Origin: Streptomyces sp. HM190
Lineage (GTDB): Bacteria; Actinomycetota; Actinomycetes; Streptomycetales; Streptomycetaceae
Assembly (NCBI RefSeq): GCF_009857135.1
Contig: NZ_CP047318.1
Location: 5,642,001-5,706,000, forward strand
Length of the DNA: 64,000 nucleotides
Direction of reading: 5' to 3'
In this document: positions 1-7,196 of the stretch, in pieces
How the letters are laid out: every line of letters starts with the position of its first letter
Numbering within the stretch: the first letter of the stretch is position 1
Notes under the pieces: generated by a model
Told to the model about the DNA's origin: nothing
Databases searched by the model: none
Seen by the model: only the letters and a program-made list of their open reading frames with translations
Made by a program: the position numbers and the translations under genes

Positions 1-1377
1 GCGGGTTTCTTCGACCTCGGCGGCGACAGCCTGCTCTCCGTACGCCTCGTCGAGCGGATCAACGCCGAGCTGGGCACGACCTTGTCCGTGCGCAGTGTCT
101 TCGAACGCCAGCGGCCCGAGGAACTGGCTGCGCTGGTCGCCGGCGGGGAGGGCGCCGAGGACGAGGTGGACCTGGAGGCCGAGGCGGTTCTCGGCCCGGA
201 GCTGTCGACCGCCGACTGCGCTCCCTACGACCCGCGACGCGGTGCCGACCCGGAGCACGTCCTGCTCACCGGGGCGACCGGCTTCCTGGGCGCCTTCCTG
301 CTGCGAGCCCTGCTGGACGGCACCCGCGCCACGGTGCACTGCCTCGTGCGGGCCGACAGCGACGAGGGGGCGGGGCAGCGGCTGCGGGAGGCGATGGAAC
401 GCTTCGGTCTGTGGGACGAGACCGCCGAGCGGCGTGTCGCACCGCTCGCCGGTGATCTGGAACGCCCGTCGCTCGGTCTGTCCGCCGAACGCTTCGAAGC
501 GCTGGCCGAGCTGGTCGACGTCATCCACCACAACGGCGCCCGCGTCCACCTGGTGCAGGGCTACGGGCTGCTCAGGCCCGCCAACGTGGACGGCACCCGG
601 GAGATCCTGAGGCTGGCTGCCACCCGCCGGGTCAAGGCGGTCCACTACGTCTCCACCGGCAGTGCCGTCATGGGCACGGGCGCCAACCCGGAACTGCTGC
701 CCGAGGACCGCAGGCTGCCCGCCTCCGAAGTGATGCGCAACGGCTACGCGGCCACCAAGTGGGTCGCCGAACGGCTCGTCGAGCAGGCACGGGAGCGCGG
801 GGTACCGGTCGCCGTCTACCGGCCGGGCCGGGTCAGCGGCGACAGCCGTACCGGCGCGGGCGGCACCGACGACGCGTTCTGGCACTTCGTCCGGGCCGGA
901 CTCCGCCTCGGGGCGGTGCCCGACCCGGAGGAACCCGGCGGCTTCGGCTCGGCCGTGGACCTGGTGCCGGTCGACTACGTGGCCGCCGCCCAGGTCGCGC
1001 TGGCCGCCCGCGCGGGTGCCGTGGACGGTGCGTATCACCTTGTCAACCGTCGCCGGACGCCGGTCTCCCTGGTGTGGGAGGCACTGCGCGAGCGCGGCCA
1101 TCGGCTGCGGACGGTGCCGGCGGACGCATGGGCGCGGCTGCTGGCCGACGCCGCCGCGCGGCCTGACGCAGACGCCTCGGTGACCTCGGTGGCGGCTCTG
1201 ACCGCCGCGGCCTCGGAGCTGCCCGACACCGCGCGGCTCGGCTTCGACGACCGGGCCGCCGTCGCCGGGCTGGCGGGCACGGGGATCATCTGCCCCGAGG
1301 TCACTGCCGACGTCATCGGCCGCTGCCTGGACCACCTGACTCGCCGCGGCTTCCTGCCCGCGACCCCGACCCGCTGA
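1..1377 (+). CDS. NRPS C-terminal fragment: carrier protein plus thioester reductase (partial)
   Basis: The frame is open from base 1, so the gene begins upstream of the window. The first residues carry a peptidyl carrier core FDLGGDS, with the phosphopantetheine serine at residue 10 of the visible part. From about residue 85 follows a short-chain-dehydrogenase-like thioester reductase: NAD(P)-binding GATGFLG at residues 91-97, the YVSTGS strand, and the catalytic pair YAATK with Tyr249 and Lys253. Such terminal R domains release the carrier-bound acyl chain as an aldehyde or alcohol using NAD(P)H. No thioesterase follows, so reductive release is the inferred end of this assembly line. An MbtH gene starts 14 bases after the stop. 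The upstream adenylation and condensation content cannot be seen, so the last amino acid is unknown. Confidence 0.93.
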   Translation, partial: AGFFDLGGDSLLSVRLVERINAELGTTLSVRSVFERQRPEELAALVAGGEGAEDEVDLEAEAVLGPELSTADCAPYDPRRGADPEHVLLTGATGFLGAFLLRALLDGTRATVHCLVRADSDEGAGQRLREAMERFGLWDETAERRVAPLAGDLERPSLGLSAERFEALAELVDVIHHNGARVHLVQGYGLLRPANVDGTREILRLAATRRVKAVHYVSTGSAVMGTGANPELLPEDRRLPASEVMRNGYAATKWVAERLVEQARERGVPVAVYRPGRVSGDSRTGAGGTDDAFWHFVRAGLRLGAVPDPEEPGGFGSAVDLVPVDYVAAAQVALAARAGAVDGAYHLVNRRRTPVSLVWEALRERGHRLRTVPADAWARLLADAAARPDADASVTSVAALTAAASELPDTARLGFDDRAAVAGLAGTGIICPEVTADVIGRCLDHLTRRGFLPATPTR

Positions 1378-1390
1378 AAGGACGGTTGCC

Positions 1391-1576
1391 ATGAGCCCCT
1401 TCGACGACCCCGACGCCCTGTACTGCGTCCTCGTGGATACCCAGGGCCGGCACAGCCTGTGGCCCACCGCGTCGGGCGTGCCGACCGTGCCCGGCGGCTG
1501 GACCGTGGTGGTTCAGGGTGCCTCCCGCGAGACGTGCATCGCGTACATCGACGAACAGTGGGACTCGCACCGCTGA
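1391..1576 (+). CDS. MbtH-like protein
   Basis: This 61-residue protein has the MbtH family pattern: a SLWP motif, then PGGW, a cysteine in the ETC turn and a terminal IDEQWDSHR close to the usual I-x3-W-T-D-x-R end. MbtH proteins bind NRPS adenylation domains and are often needed for their solubility and activity. It follows the reductase-terminated NRPS gene with 13 bases between stop and start and a GAAAGGACGG ribosome site, so the two are cotranscribed. It may serve that NRPS, the A-PCP-Cy-A-PCP protein at 11.2 kb, or both. It is at the short end of the family's length range. Confidence 0.93.
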   Translation: MSPFDDPDALYCVLVDTQGRHSLWPTASGVPTVPGGWTVVVQGASRETCIAYIDEQWDSHR

Positions 1577-1694
1577 GCCGTCCACGGCCCGTGTGCCCGG
1601 CACGGGCGATCACGGAAGTCCTCCGGCGGAGCGTGGCCACTGGTCGGCGCGCTCCGCCGGAGGACGTACACCGGGAGCGGGAGGGCTCGTCGCG

Positions 1695-2552
1695 GGAGCG
1701 GACGCCCTGCAGGGAGCACCTGCTCGCGGCGCTCACCGCGTCGAGGTGAACCGGGGTGCTCGCAGAGTGGACGGCGTGGCCACGGCGGAGTCGCGTCCGC
1801 GGATCGCGGTGCACCGGCCCGGGGTCCCGGCCGGGCTCCGTGCGGGCACCCACCGGCCGGCACCGGTCCCCCGGAGGGGCATCCCGAAGCCTGGCGGCGA
1901 GCGGACGCCGGGGGTGCCGCGGGCGCCGGACCGCTTGATCCAGCAGGCCGTCGCGCACGTGCTCGTGCCCACGCCCTGTCGCCCACGGGCGATCGAGGAG
2001 GGCAACCGGTGGGGCGTGGGCCTCGATCCGGACCGGGGGCTGTTCGAGCACGGTCACCGGTCCGTCCGTCACACCGGCGACGTGCGCATCACGGCCGAGG
2101 TCGAGCAGCGGCGGACACTGAAGGCCGACCTGGAGAAGCCGAAGGTGGCCCCGGCTCATGTCATGACGATGCCGGGGCACGGGTTCCACACCCGGGGCGG
2201 CACGGTACGGGTCCGGACCGGCCGGATGGCGCTGACGCGCTGGAAGGGCCGCGTCGGGGAACCGACCTCGCGGAGGTGGTCCATCGTGATGCTCCACCTC
2301 GCGGAGGTGGAGCATCACGATGGACGAACGCGTCGCGGATGTCCACCGCTTCACCGCCGGCTGGCTGGCCGGATGGGCCGCTTCCAGCTCGTGGATGCCC
2401 CACGGGTGTTCAGCGAGCCGGACGAGTGGCTCCGCGGCGGCGAGGGCCACTGGCGTATCGCGGGCTCTTCCGGCCTTGCGCGGTCTCTGTCCGACGCCTA
2501 CGGGGACGATCCTGGTCTGCGCATGCTCAAGCCGGCCTGGCAGCGGCGGGGA
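1695..2552 (+). pseudogene. Degenerate group II intron reverse transcriptase/maturase
   Basis: Conceptual translation in one frame shows family blocks in the correct order. First come the N-terminal RT motifs (GTYRP-like GTHRPAPV, then IPKPGG and DRLIQQAV near 1875-1950, then EGNRW). Next is the GFHTRGGTVRVR block just after the palm (about 2172-2205). Then come maturase-domain blocks RFTAGWLAGW, VFSEPDEWLR and GHWRIAGS (2348-2475). The whole palm with the catalytic YADD is missing, and the frame switches at least twice: once at a 31-base inverted duplication near 2292, and back again near 2370. It therefore cannot make an active enzyme. Group II introns of this kind are common mobile elements in actinobacteria. 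No start codon or intron ends are assigned, and coordinates mark the recognisable protein homology only. Confidence 0.7.
2280..2324. repeat. Perfect 21-bp inverted repeat with 3-nt loop
   Basis: Two 21-base arms (2280-2300 and 2304-2324) are exact reverse complements around a GCG loop. The sequence ACCTCGCGGAGGTGG also appears as a direct copy just upstream (2265-2279) and again across the loop. Removing 31 bases (about 2291-2321) restores an uninterrupted maturase reading SIVMDERVADVHRF. The repeat is therefore best read as an inverted duplication that arose inside the intron pseudogene, not as a designed terminator. Confidence 0.8.
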
Positions 2553-2602
2553 CCAGCCGGACGAATCGCCGGACGGGTGGCCCGCGTGCCCGGCGGTGGG
2601 GG

Positions 2603-2629
2603 AGGTGGGTCGGGTGACCCGACCCACCT
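2603..2629 (-). terminator. Hairpin after the cyclodeaminase-like gene
   Basis: AGGTGGGTCGGG, a TGA loop and CCCGACCCACCT form a perfect 12-bp stem. It lies 15 bases beyond the stop of the minus-strand operon ending at 2644. There is no strong T-run, as is normal for Streptomyces terminators. It could also stop transcripts arriving from the NRPS/MbtH side. Confidence 0.6.
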
Positions 2630-2643
2630 GTCCGACGCGGTGC

Positions 2644-3636
2644 TCAGTCGATCGATACCTCGGTGCCGAGGTTCAGCTCCGCGGCCCGGCGGGCGATGGC
2701 GAAGCCGGAGACCACGTCCTGTGCGGCCAGGCCCAGCGACTTGTAGAGGGTGACGTCGTCGGAGGCCGTGCGGCCTTCGGCGGTGCCGAGCAGGACCTCG
2801 CCCAGCTCGGCGAGGATGTGGTCCTCGCCGACGAGGCCCTCGTCGCGGGGGGCGCGCAGGTCGAGGGACTCCTTCCCGGCCGACTCCCGGCTGTCCACGA
2901 AGACCCGGGCGGAGGCGACCGCACGCGAACTCAGCTCGCGGCAGTCGATGAAGGACGCGCCGACCGCGTTGACGTGCACGCCCGGAGCGAGCATCTCGGC
3001 CTCGACGAGCGGGTCCCGGGTCGCGGTCGTCGTGCAGACCAGGTCGGCGTCCTTCAGCGCCTCGCCGACGGAGCCGGCCACCTCCACCTGCACGCCGAGA
3101 CTTCCGGCGGCCCAGTCACGGAACGCCGCCGCGTTGTCCGGGGTGCGGCTCCAGACCCGGACCCGGTGCAGTCGCCGGACCAGCGACATGGCCTCCAGAT
3201 GGCTGCGGGCCTGGACGCCCGACCCGAGGATCGCCAGGTCACCGGCGTCCTCACGGGCCAGTTCCCGGGTGGCGACGGCGCTGACGGCCGCGGTACGGAC
3301 GGCGGTCACGGCGCTGGCGTTCATCAGCGCGAGGGGGCTGCCGGTGTCCGGGTCGAAGACGAGCACCACGCCCAGGTGCAGCTCCAGCCCGCGGGCCGGG
3401 TTGTCGGGCTTGAGGACCATGGCCTTGACGCCGAAACCACGCGGCGCGCCGTCCTCGCCCGCGACGTGGCAGGGCATGGTGCCCAGCAGCGCGGAGTCGG
3501 ATGCGGGCCGCAGGATGGTGCGCAGGGGCTGGGTGATCGTGCCGGCGCTGTAGTCACGCATGGCGCCGGCCATGAGTCCGATGGCCCGGTCCATCGGGTA
3601 GGCGCGGCGCACAGCGTCGTGGTCGAGGATGCGCAT
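2644..3636 (-). CDS. Ornithine cyclodeaminase / mu-crystallin family protein
   Basis: At 330 residues this is the usual length for the family. It has the dinucleotide-binding motif LGSGVQA in the middle, preceded by the VTAVRTAA segment. Family members are NAD(P)-dependent enzymes acting on alpha-imino or alpha-amino acids: ornithine or lysine cyclodeaminases, ketimine and imine reductases, opine-type dehydrogenases, and SbnB-like enzymes of diaminopropionate synthesis. No SbnA-type partner is present here, so the diaminopropionate route is not supported. The gene is last in the Dabb-ligase-aminotransferase-BacA-like operon, 42 bases after its neighbour, with an AGGAGAA ribosome site before an ATG. 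Its likely job is reduction or cyclisation of a pathway imine or amino acid; the substrate cannot be read from the sequence. Confidence 0.85.
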   Translation of the reverse strand: MRILDHDAVRRAYPMDRAIGLMAGAMRDYSAGTITQPLRTILRPASDSALLGTMPCHVAGEDGAPRGFGVKAMVLKPDNPARGLELHLGVVLVFDPDTGSPLALMNASAVTAVRTAAVSAVATRELAREDAGDLAILGSGVQARSHLEAMSLVRRLHRVRVWSRTPDNAAAFRDWAAGSLGVQVEVAGSVGEALKDADLVCTTTATRDPLVEAEMLAPGVHVNAVGASFIDCRELSSRAVASARVFVDSRESAGKESLDLRAPRDEGLVGEDHILAELGEVLLGTAEGRTASDDVTLYKSLGLAAQDVVSGFAIARRAAELNLGTEVSID

Positions 3637-3678
3637 GCGGTGTTCTCCTGGAGATGGTCGTGCCGGTGGGGGCGGGTC

Positions 3679-4281
3679 TCAGCGGTTGACGAAGACGGAC
3701 CAGAGCATCCGGATCGGCCGGGTGCGGGAGATGAACTCCAACTCGTGCAGGGCCGCGGCGGGCTCGGTGGTGAGGGCGACATCGGTGTCCAGGTCCCGGG
3801 CCGCGCGCGCGGCCGTGCTGGTGGAGGTCATCAGCACCAGTTCCTTCGCGGTGTACGGCGTCGGCAGCAGCTCCGCGACGAGCGCCGCCGGGGCCGGGTG
3901 GGTGGCGACCCGGGGCCTGGGCGGGACCCAGCGCCCGCGGGCCCGCGCGATCCCGTAGCGGGGGGTGTCGAAGACGAACGCACCGGCGAGTTCGAGGGCG
4001 GGGTTCATGTAGAAGGCGTTGACGCCGGCGTAGGCGTTGGCCACGACGAGCCTTCCGACCTCGCCGGCGGTCAGCGCCTCGCCGGCCTCCTCGTAGCTGT
4101 CGTAGAGCCGTACGTCGGCGGCGGCCTCGGTGGGGTCGCCGTCCGGGTCGAGCACGGCCCGCAGATGGGTGGCGGCCTCTTCGCTGCTGGTGCCGGCCGG
4201 GCCCAGGGTGCCGATCACCGGGGTGGCCGGCCGGACGGTCGCGGCCTCCAGGCCGAGCCAGTGGGAGCGTTCCAGGATCAC
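3679..4281 (-). CDS. BacA-like prephenate decarboxylase homologue
   Basis: This 200-residue protein is of the prephenate dehydratase fold. It has the opening GTLGPAGTSSEEAA, the middle FYMNPALEL and DTPRYGIA, THPAP, then STSTAARA, DVALT and RMLWSVF near the end. From memory these blocks match BacA of bacilysin synthesis (204 residues) and its AerD/SalX relatives. Those enzymes decarboxylate prephenate without aromatisation to a dihydro-4-hydroxyphenylpyruvate. The dehydratase TRF catalytic motif and a regulatory ACT domain are absent, as in BacA. The GTG start shares the GTGA overlap with the aminotransferase stop, so translation is coupled. Together with the aminotransferase this suggests a cyclohexadienyl or reduced-ring amino acid precursor. 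A divergent dehydratase activity cannot be excluded. Confidence 0.78.
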   Translation of the reverse strand: MILERSHWLGLEAATVRPATPVIGTLGPAGTSSEEAATHLRAVLDPDGDPTEAAADVRLYDSYEEAGEALTAGEVGRLVVANAYAGVNAFYMNPALELAGAFVFDTPRYGIARARGRWVPPRPRVATHPAPAALVAELLPTPYTAKELVLMTSTSTAARAARDLDTDVALTTEPAAALHELEFISRTRPIRMLWSVFVNR

Positions 4282-5288
4282 AGGGTCTCCTCGGTCAGGT
4301 GGGGTGCGGGAGCCGGGTTCAGCGGGACACGGGTGAGCCAGCCCCGGTCGTCGTCCAGTTCGCCGCGTACGAGCGCGGTGTAGCGCTCGGACAGGAGCCG
4401 GGTCACGGGGCCCGGTGTGCCGTCGCCGATCGGGCGTCCGGCGAGCTCGACGACGGGAGCGATCCCCAGGCCGGTACCGGTGAGGAACACCTCGTCGGCC
4501 ACGAGCAGTTCGGAGCGCTGCACGTCGCGGACCTCGCACGCGAGGCCGATGTCCCCGGCGAGCTCCCGCACCGTGTCGCGCGTGATGCCTTCGAGGATGT
4601 CCGCGGTGGCGGCCGGGGTCACCAGCCGGTTCCCGGAGACGGCGAAGACGTTCGCGGTGGTCGCCTCGGCGACCTGGCCGCGTTCGTTGCAGAGGATCGC
4701 GTCGTCCAGGCCGGCGGCGCGCGCCTCGTCGAGGGCGAGCGCGCTGTTGACGTAGCCGCCGCAGACCTTGGCACGCACCGGCAGGACGCCGTCGGCCGGG
4801 CGCCGCCAGCTGCTCACCGCACAGCGCAGACCGCCGGGCGGGGCGTAGTGGCCCATCAGGAAGGTCGAGACGGACACGGCGTCGCTCACTCCGGCCAGGC
4901 CCACACCCGGACGGGTGCCGGCGAGCATGGAGAGCTTGTAGCCCAGGGGACGGATGTAGGTGTCGGCGGCGGTGGCGTTGCGGCGCAGCAGCTCCACCGT
5001 GGCGCGGGCGAGGTCGTCCGCGTCGTACGGCAGGTCGATGCGCAGCAGTCGGCAGGAGCGCAGAAAGCGCCGGTAGTGGTCGTCCAGCCGGAACACCGCC
5101 AGTTCCCGGCCACCGGGCAGGACATACGCGCGGATCCCCTCGAAGACCCCGGTGCCGTACTGCAGGGCCTGGGTGGTGAGGGGGACGCGGGCTTCGGCGG
5201 TGGACATGAAGGAGCCCTCGTGCCAGCTCCAGGTGGTGACGGCGGGGCCACCGGCGGGCGCGTACGCGGGTGCGGGTGTGGTCGTCAT
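4278..5288 (-). CDS. Class IV (branched-chain-type) aminotransferase
   Basis: The protein has 336 residues. The PLP lysine is Lys174 in the RAKVCGGYVNS segment, and the fold IV signature AILCNERGQVAEATTANVF follows. Both resemble IlvE-type branched-chain aminotransferases more than D-amino acid transaminase or aminodeoxychorismate lyase. The reaction is PLP-dependent amino transfer between a 2-oxo acid and an amino acid such as glutamate. It sits between the first ligase (one base after that stop) and the BacA-like gene (4-base overlap), so the three are translated from one message. The inferred substrate is the 2-oxo acid made by the BacA-like enzyme or a pathway-specific keto acid, not valine or leucine synthesis. 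The start is the ATG giving MTTTPAPAY. Confidence 0.85.
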   Translation of the reverse strand: MTTTPAPAYAPAGGPAVTTWSWHEGSFMSTAEARVPLTTQALQYGTGVFEGIRAYVLPGGRELAVFRLDDHYRRFLRSCRLLRIDLPYDADDLARATVELLRRNATAADTYIRPLGYKLSMLAGTRPGVGLAGVSDAVSVSTFLMGHYAPPGGLRCAVSSWRRPADGVLPVRAKVCGGYVNSALALDEARAAGLDDAILCNERGQVAEATTANVFAVSGNRLVTPAATADILEGITRDTVRELAGDIGLACEVRDVQRSELLVADEVFLTGTGLGIAPVVELAGRPIGDGTPGPVTRLLSERYTALVRGELDDDRGWLTRVPLNPAPAPHLTEETL

Positions 5289-5289
5289 C

Positions 5290-6702
5290 TCAGGACCTGC
5301 GCGCGGCGAGTGCGAGAGCCGCTGCGGACTCGGCGTCGCGTTCGGTGCGCCGGTCGACCACACGGGCCGCCTTCCAGCTGACCATCGCGCCGGTGCCGGT
5401 GATGCTGCCCAGGGTGCCGACTTCGACGCCGACGGCGACACCGAGCCGGTCGCGGACCGCTGCGAGGGCGGTCTCGTCCGTGCGCGGTGCGGTGGCGCCC
5501 GGGGTCTCGAAGCGCAGGGTGAGCCGGTCGGCGCCGTCGTCGCCGGAGTCGAGCACCACCTGGTAGTCGAGGTAGCCGCCGAACGGGGCGAGCAGCAGGT
5601 TCTCCAGGTCGTAGCCGGTCATGCGGTGCCCGCCGACGCTCAGCTCGTCGCGGGTGCGGCCCAGGACCTCCAGCACGGGGGCCGGCAGCGTGCGGTCCGG
5701 GGCGGCTTCCCGCATCCGCACCAGGTCTCCGGTGCGGTACCGGATCAGCGGCTTGAGGCCCTGGTAGAGCGACGTGACGACCAGTTCGCCCAGCAGCACG
5801 CCGTCGGCGTCGGGTTCCACGGGTGCGTCGCCGGCCGGGTCGATCACCTCGTAGTGGTTGATCACGGGCATCGTGTAGAGGTGGCCGTCGGCTGCCGCCG
5901 CGCCCAGCAGGGACGCCTCCTGCGAGCCGTACAGCGCGTTGTACGCGCGGGCGCCCCACAGCTCGCCGATGCCCGCCAGCAGGGCCGGGGAGGCCAGCTC
6001 ACCGGTGAGCATCAGTACCTCGACCGGCAGGTCCCGGGCCGGGTCCAGACCCGCGGCCACGGCCTTCTTGGCGAGGGTGAGGGCCATGCCCGGTGTGCAG
6101 AACAGCCCGGTGAGCGGGATCTCGCGGATGGCCGCCAGGGCGCGGTCGAAGCCGACCATCGGCGAGTGCGGCCACATCTTGGCGACGGCGATACCGAGGT
6201 TGCGGCACACCTCGCCGAAGGTGTCCCCGAAGGCGTGCATCTCGGTCGGACCGGACACACCGATGAACTGGTCCTCGCCGTAGGGGCGCAGGATCGTCTC
6301 GTAGTGCGAGGTCAGCACGGCGTTGTTGTGCAGTGAGTCGGTGTTGTCCCTCGGGCAGGGGGTGACCGCGCCGGTGGTGCCGGTGGTCTCGTAGAAGATC
6401 CAGGCCTTGCTCAGCGGCCGGGACAGCACGTCCTGCTGGGCGGCGCGCAGGTCGTCCTTCGTGGTGAAGGGGAAGGCGGCCAGGTCCTCGGCGGACAGGC
6501 TCGCCAGGAGCGCGGGCGCGTCCGCCAGGTGCCTGCGGTAGAAGGGGGAGTGCTCGCGGACGTGGTCCAGCGTGGCGCGGAACGCCTCCAGTTGGTGTGC
6601 GGCAAGCCGCTCCTCACTCCAGCGGCCCGCGGCGAAGTCCCGCTGCCTGCTGATGATGCCGCGGCCGACGGCGGCCGCCTCGTCGTCGTACAGGGTGAAC
6701 AT
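5290..6702 (-). CDS. Phenylacetate-CoA-ligase-like adenylate-forming enzyme 1
   Basis: This 470-residue member of the PaaK branch of the ANL superfamily has the AMP/phosphate loop YETTGTTGAVTPCPR, the central GELASPALL region, YGSQE at the A5-like site, and RYRTGDL. A C-terminal subdomain carries GRTRDEL and a final GAMVSWKAARV motif. PaaK enzymes activate aryl or arylacetic acids as acyl-AMP and transfer them to CoA. Relatives in secondary metabolism may load carriers or make amides instead. It shares the unusual ending (TGAxVSWKAARV) and overall length with the second ligase at 21.4-22.8 kb. An AGAGGAG ribosome site precedes the ATG. The acid substrate is unknown; anthranilate-type or BacA-derived acids are the obvious candidates. 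Confidence 0.88.
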   Translation of the reverse strand: MFTLYDDEAAAVGRGIISRQRDFAAGRWSEERLAAHQLEAFRATLDHVREHSPFYRRHLADAPALLASLSAEDLAAFPFTTKDDLRAAQQDVLSRPLSKAWIFYETTGTTGAVTPCPRDNTDSLHNNAVLTSHYETILRPYGEDQFIGVSGPTEMHAFGDTFGEVCRNLGIAVAKMWPHSPMVGFDRALAAIREIPLTGLFCTPGMALTLAKKAVAAGLDPARDLPVEVLMLTGELASPALLAGIGELWGARAYNALYGSQEASLLGAAAADGHLYTMPVINHYEVIDPAGDAPVEPDADGVLLGELVVTSLYQGLKPLIRYRTGDLVRMREAAPDRTLPAPVLEVLGRTRDELSVGGHRMTGYDLENLLLAPFGGYLDYQVVLDSGDDGADRLTLRFETPGATAPRTDETALAAVRDRLGVAVGVEVGTLGSITGTGAMVSWKAARVVDRRTERDAESAAALALAARRS

Positions 6703-6753
6703 GGTGTGCTCCTCTGTTCCTGTCCTCGCCCCGGTGGCCGGGGCGGAGGCTGG

Positions 6754-7053
6754 TCAGGCGGGTTCGTGGATGTCGGCGATCACCCAGTCGCTGATCTCGC
6801 GCCAGCGCCGCGCCGACTCCTGGTGGAAGGGGTGGTTGAGGTACTGGTCGAGGGCCGCCTGGTCCTCGACCACGCCGACGGCCGCGAAGTCGTAGGCGAT
6901 GTCGCGGTCGCTCACGTTGCGGCCGGTGATCCAGGAACGCAGGCCCGGTACCTCGGTGCCGACCTGCTGCGAGGACTCCTCGGCGGCGAGGGCGCGCGGG
7001 TCGGACCAGTCGCAGCCGGGCTTGAACTTGAAGAGCACGATGTGCCGGATCAC
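6754..7053 (-). CDS. Dabb (stress-responsive A/B barrel) domain protein
   Basis: This 99-residue single-domain protein has the Dabb opening IRHIVLFKFKPG and an internal DIAYDFAAVGVVEDQAALDQ. The family is a dimeric ferredoxin-like fold. It includes stress proteins and a few biosynthetic cyclases or isomerases, such as olivetolic acid cyclase, so a small-molecule cyclisation role is possible. It begins a transcription unit just downstream of a strong hairpin and 51 bases ahead of the first ligase. The start is GTG with CGGAGGG seven bases upstream. No cofactor motif is present. Confidence 0.8.
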   Translation of the reverse strand: MIRHIVLFKFKPGCDWSDPRALAAEESSQQVGTEVPGLRSWITGRNVSDRDIAYDFAAVGVVEDQAALDQYLNHPFHQESARRWREISDWVIADIHEPA

Positions 7054-7124
7054 GGTGTCCCTCCGGGTGGGCGATCGGCGGAAGACTTCGAGCAGGACAG
7101 GGGGCCCGCCGGGCGGACGACGAA

Positions 7125-7180
7125 GGGGCCCGGTGCGGCCCGCCCCCTCAGGGGGGCGGGGGTGGGCCGCACCGGGCCCC
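7125..7180 (-). terminator. Strong hairpin between hydrolase and Dabb genes
   Basis: A 17-bp perfect stem (GGGGCCCGGTGCGGCCC at 7125-7141 with its complement at 7164-7180) encloses a further G/C-rich inner pairing. It lies 17 bases beyond the hydrolase stop and 72 bases before the Dabb start, all on the minus strand. It probably ends the FMN reductase-monooxygenase-hydrolase transcript, so the Dabb operon needs its own promoter in 7054-7124. Confidence 0.65.
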
Positions 7181-7196
7181 GGTCCTCGCCGGGCGG

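Larger units (their letters stand above)
1577..2643. other. Gene-free stretch holding a decayed mobile intron
   Basis: Over 1 kb between the MbtH stop and the stop of the convergent cyclodeaminase-like gene has no intact gene. It holds the group II intron maturase wreck, a long perfect inverted repeat and a terminator hairpin, listed separately. I looked for an intron domain V hairpin near the 3' end of the remnant and saw none, so the ribozyme part seems lost or unrecognisable. Confidence 0.6.

Noticed and set aside
2009..2617. 202-residue open frame beside the maturase relic
   Set aside because: Arg/Pro/Gly-rich and out of frame with the maturase motifs; no ribosome site.
1518..2753. A 411-residue plus-strand open frame taken as an intact gene
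   Set aside because: It contains ordered group II maturase motifs but lacks the palm domain and has a duplicated palindrome and frame changes, so it is listed as a pseudogene.
2644..3636. Diaminopropionate (SbnA/SbnB-type) pathway for the cyclodeaminase-like gene
   Set aside because: No SbnA-like cysteine-synthase-type partner occurs anywhere in the cluster part seen.
5286..5292. Possible fusion of aminotransferase and ligase 1 frames
   Set aside because: The ligase stop lies one base before the aminotransferase ATG in a different frame, so these are separate coupled genes.
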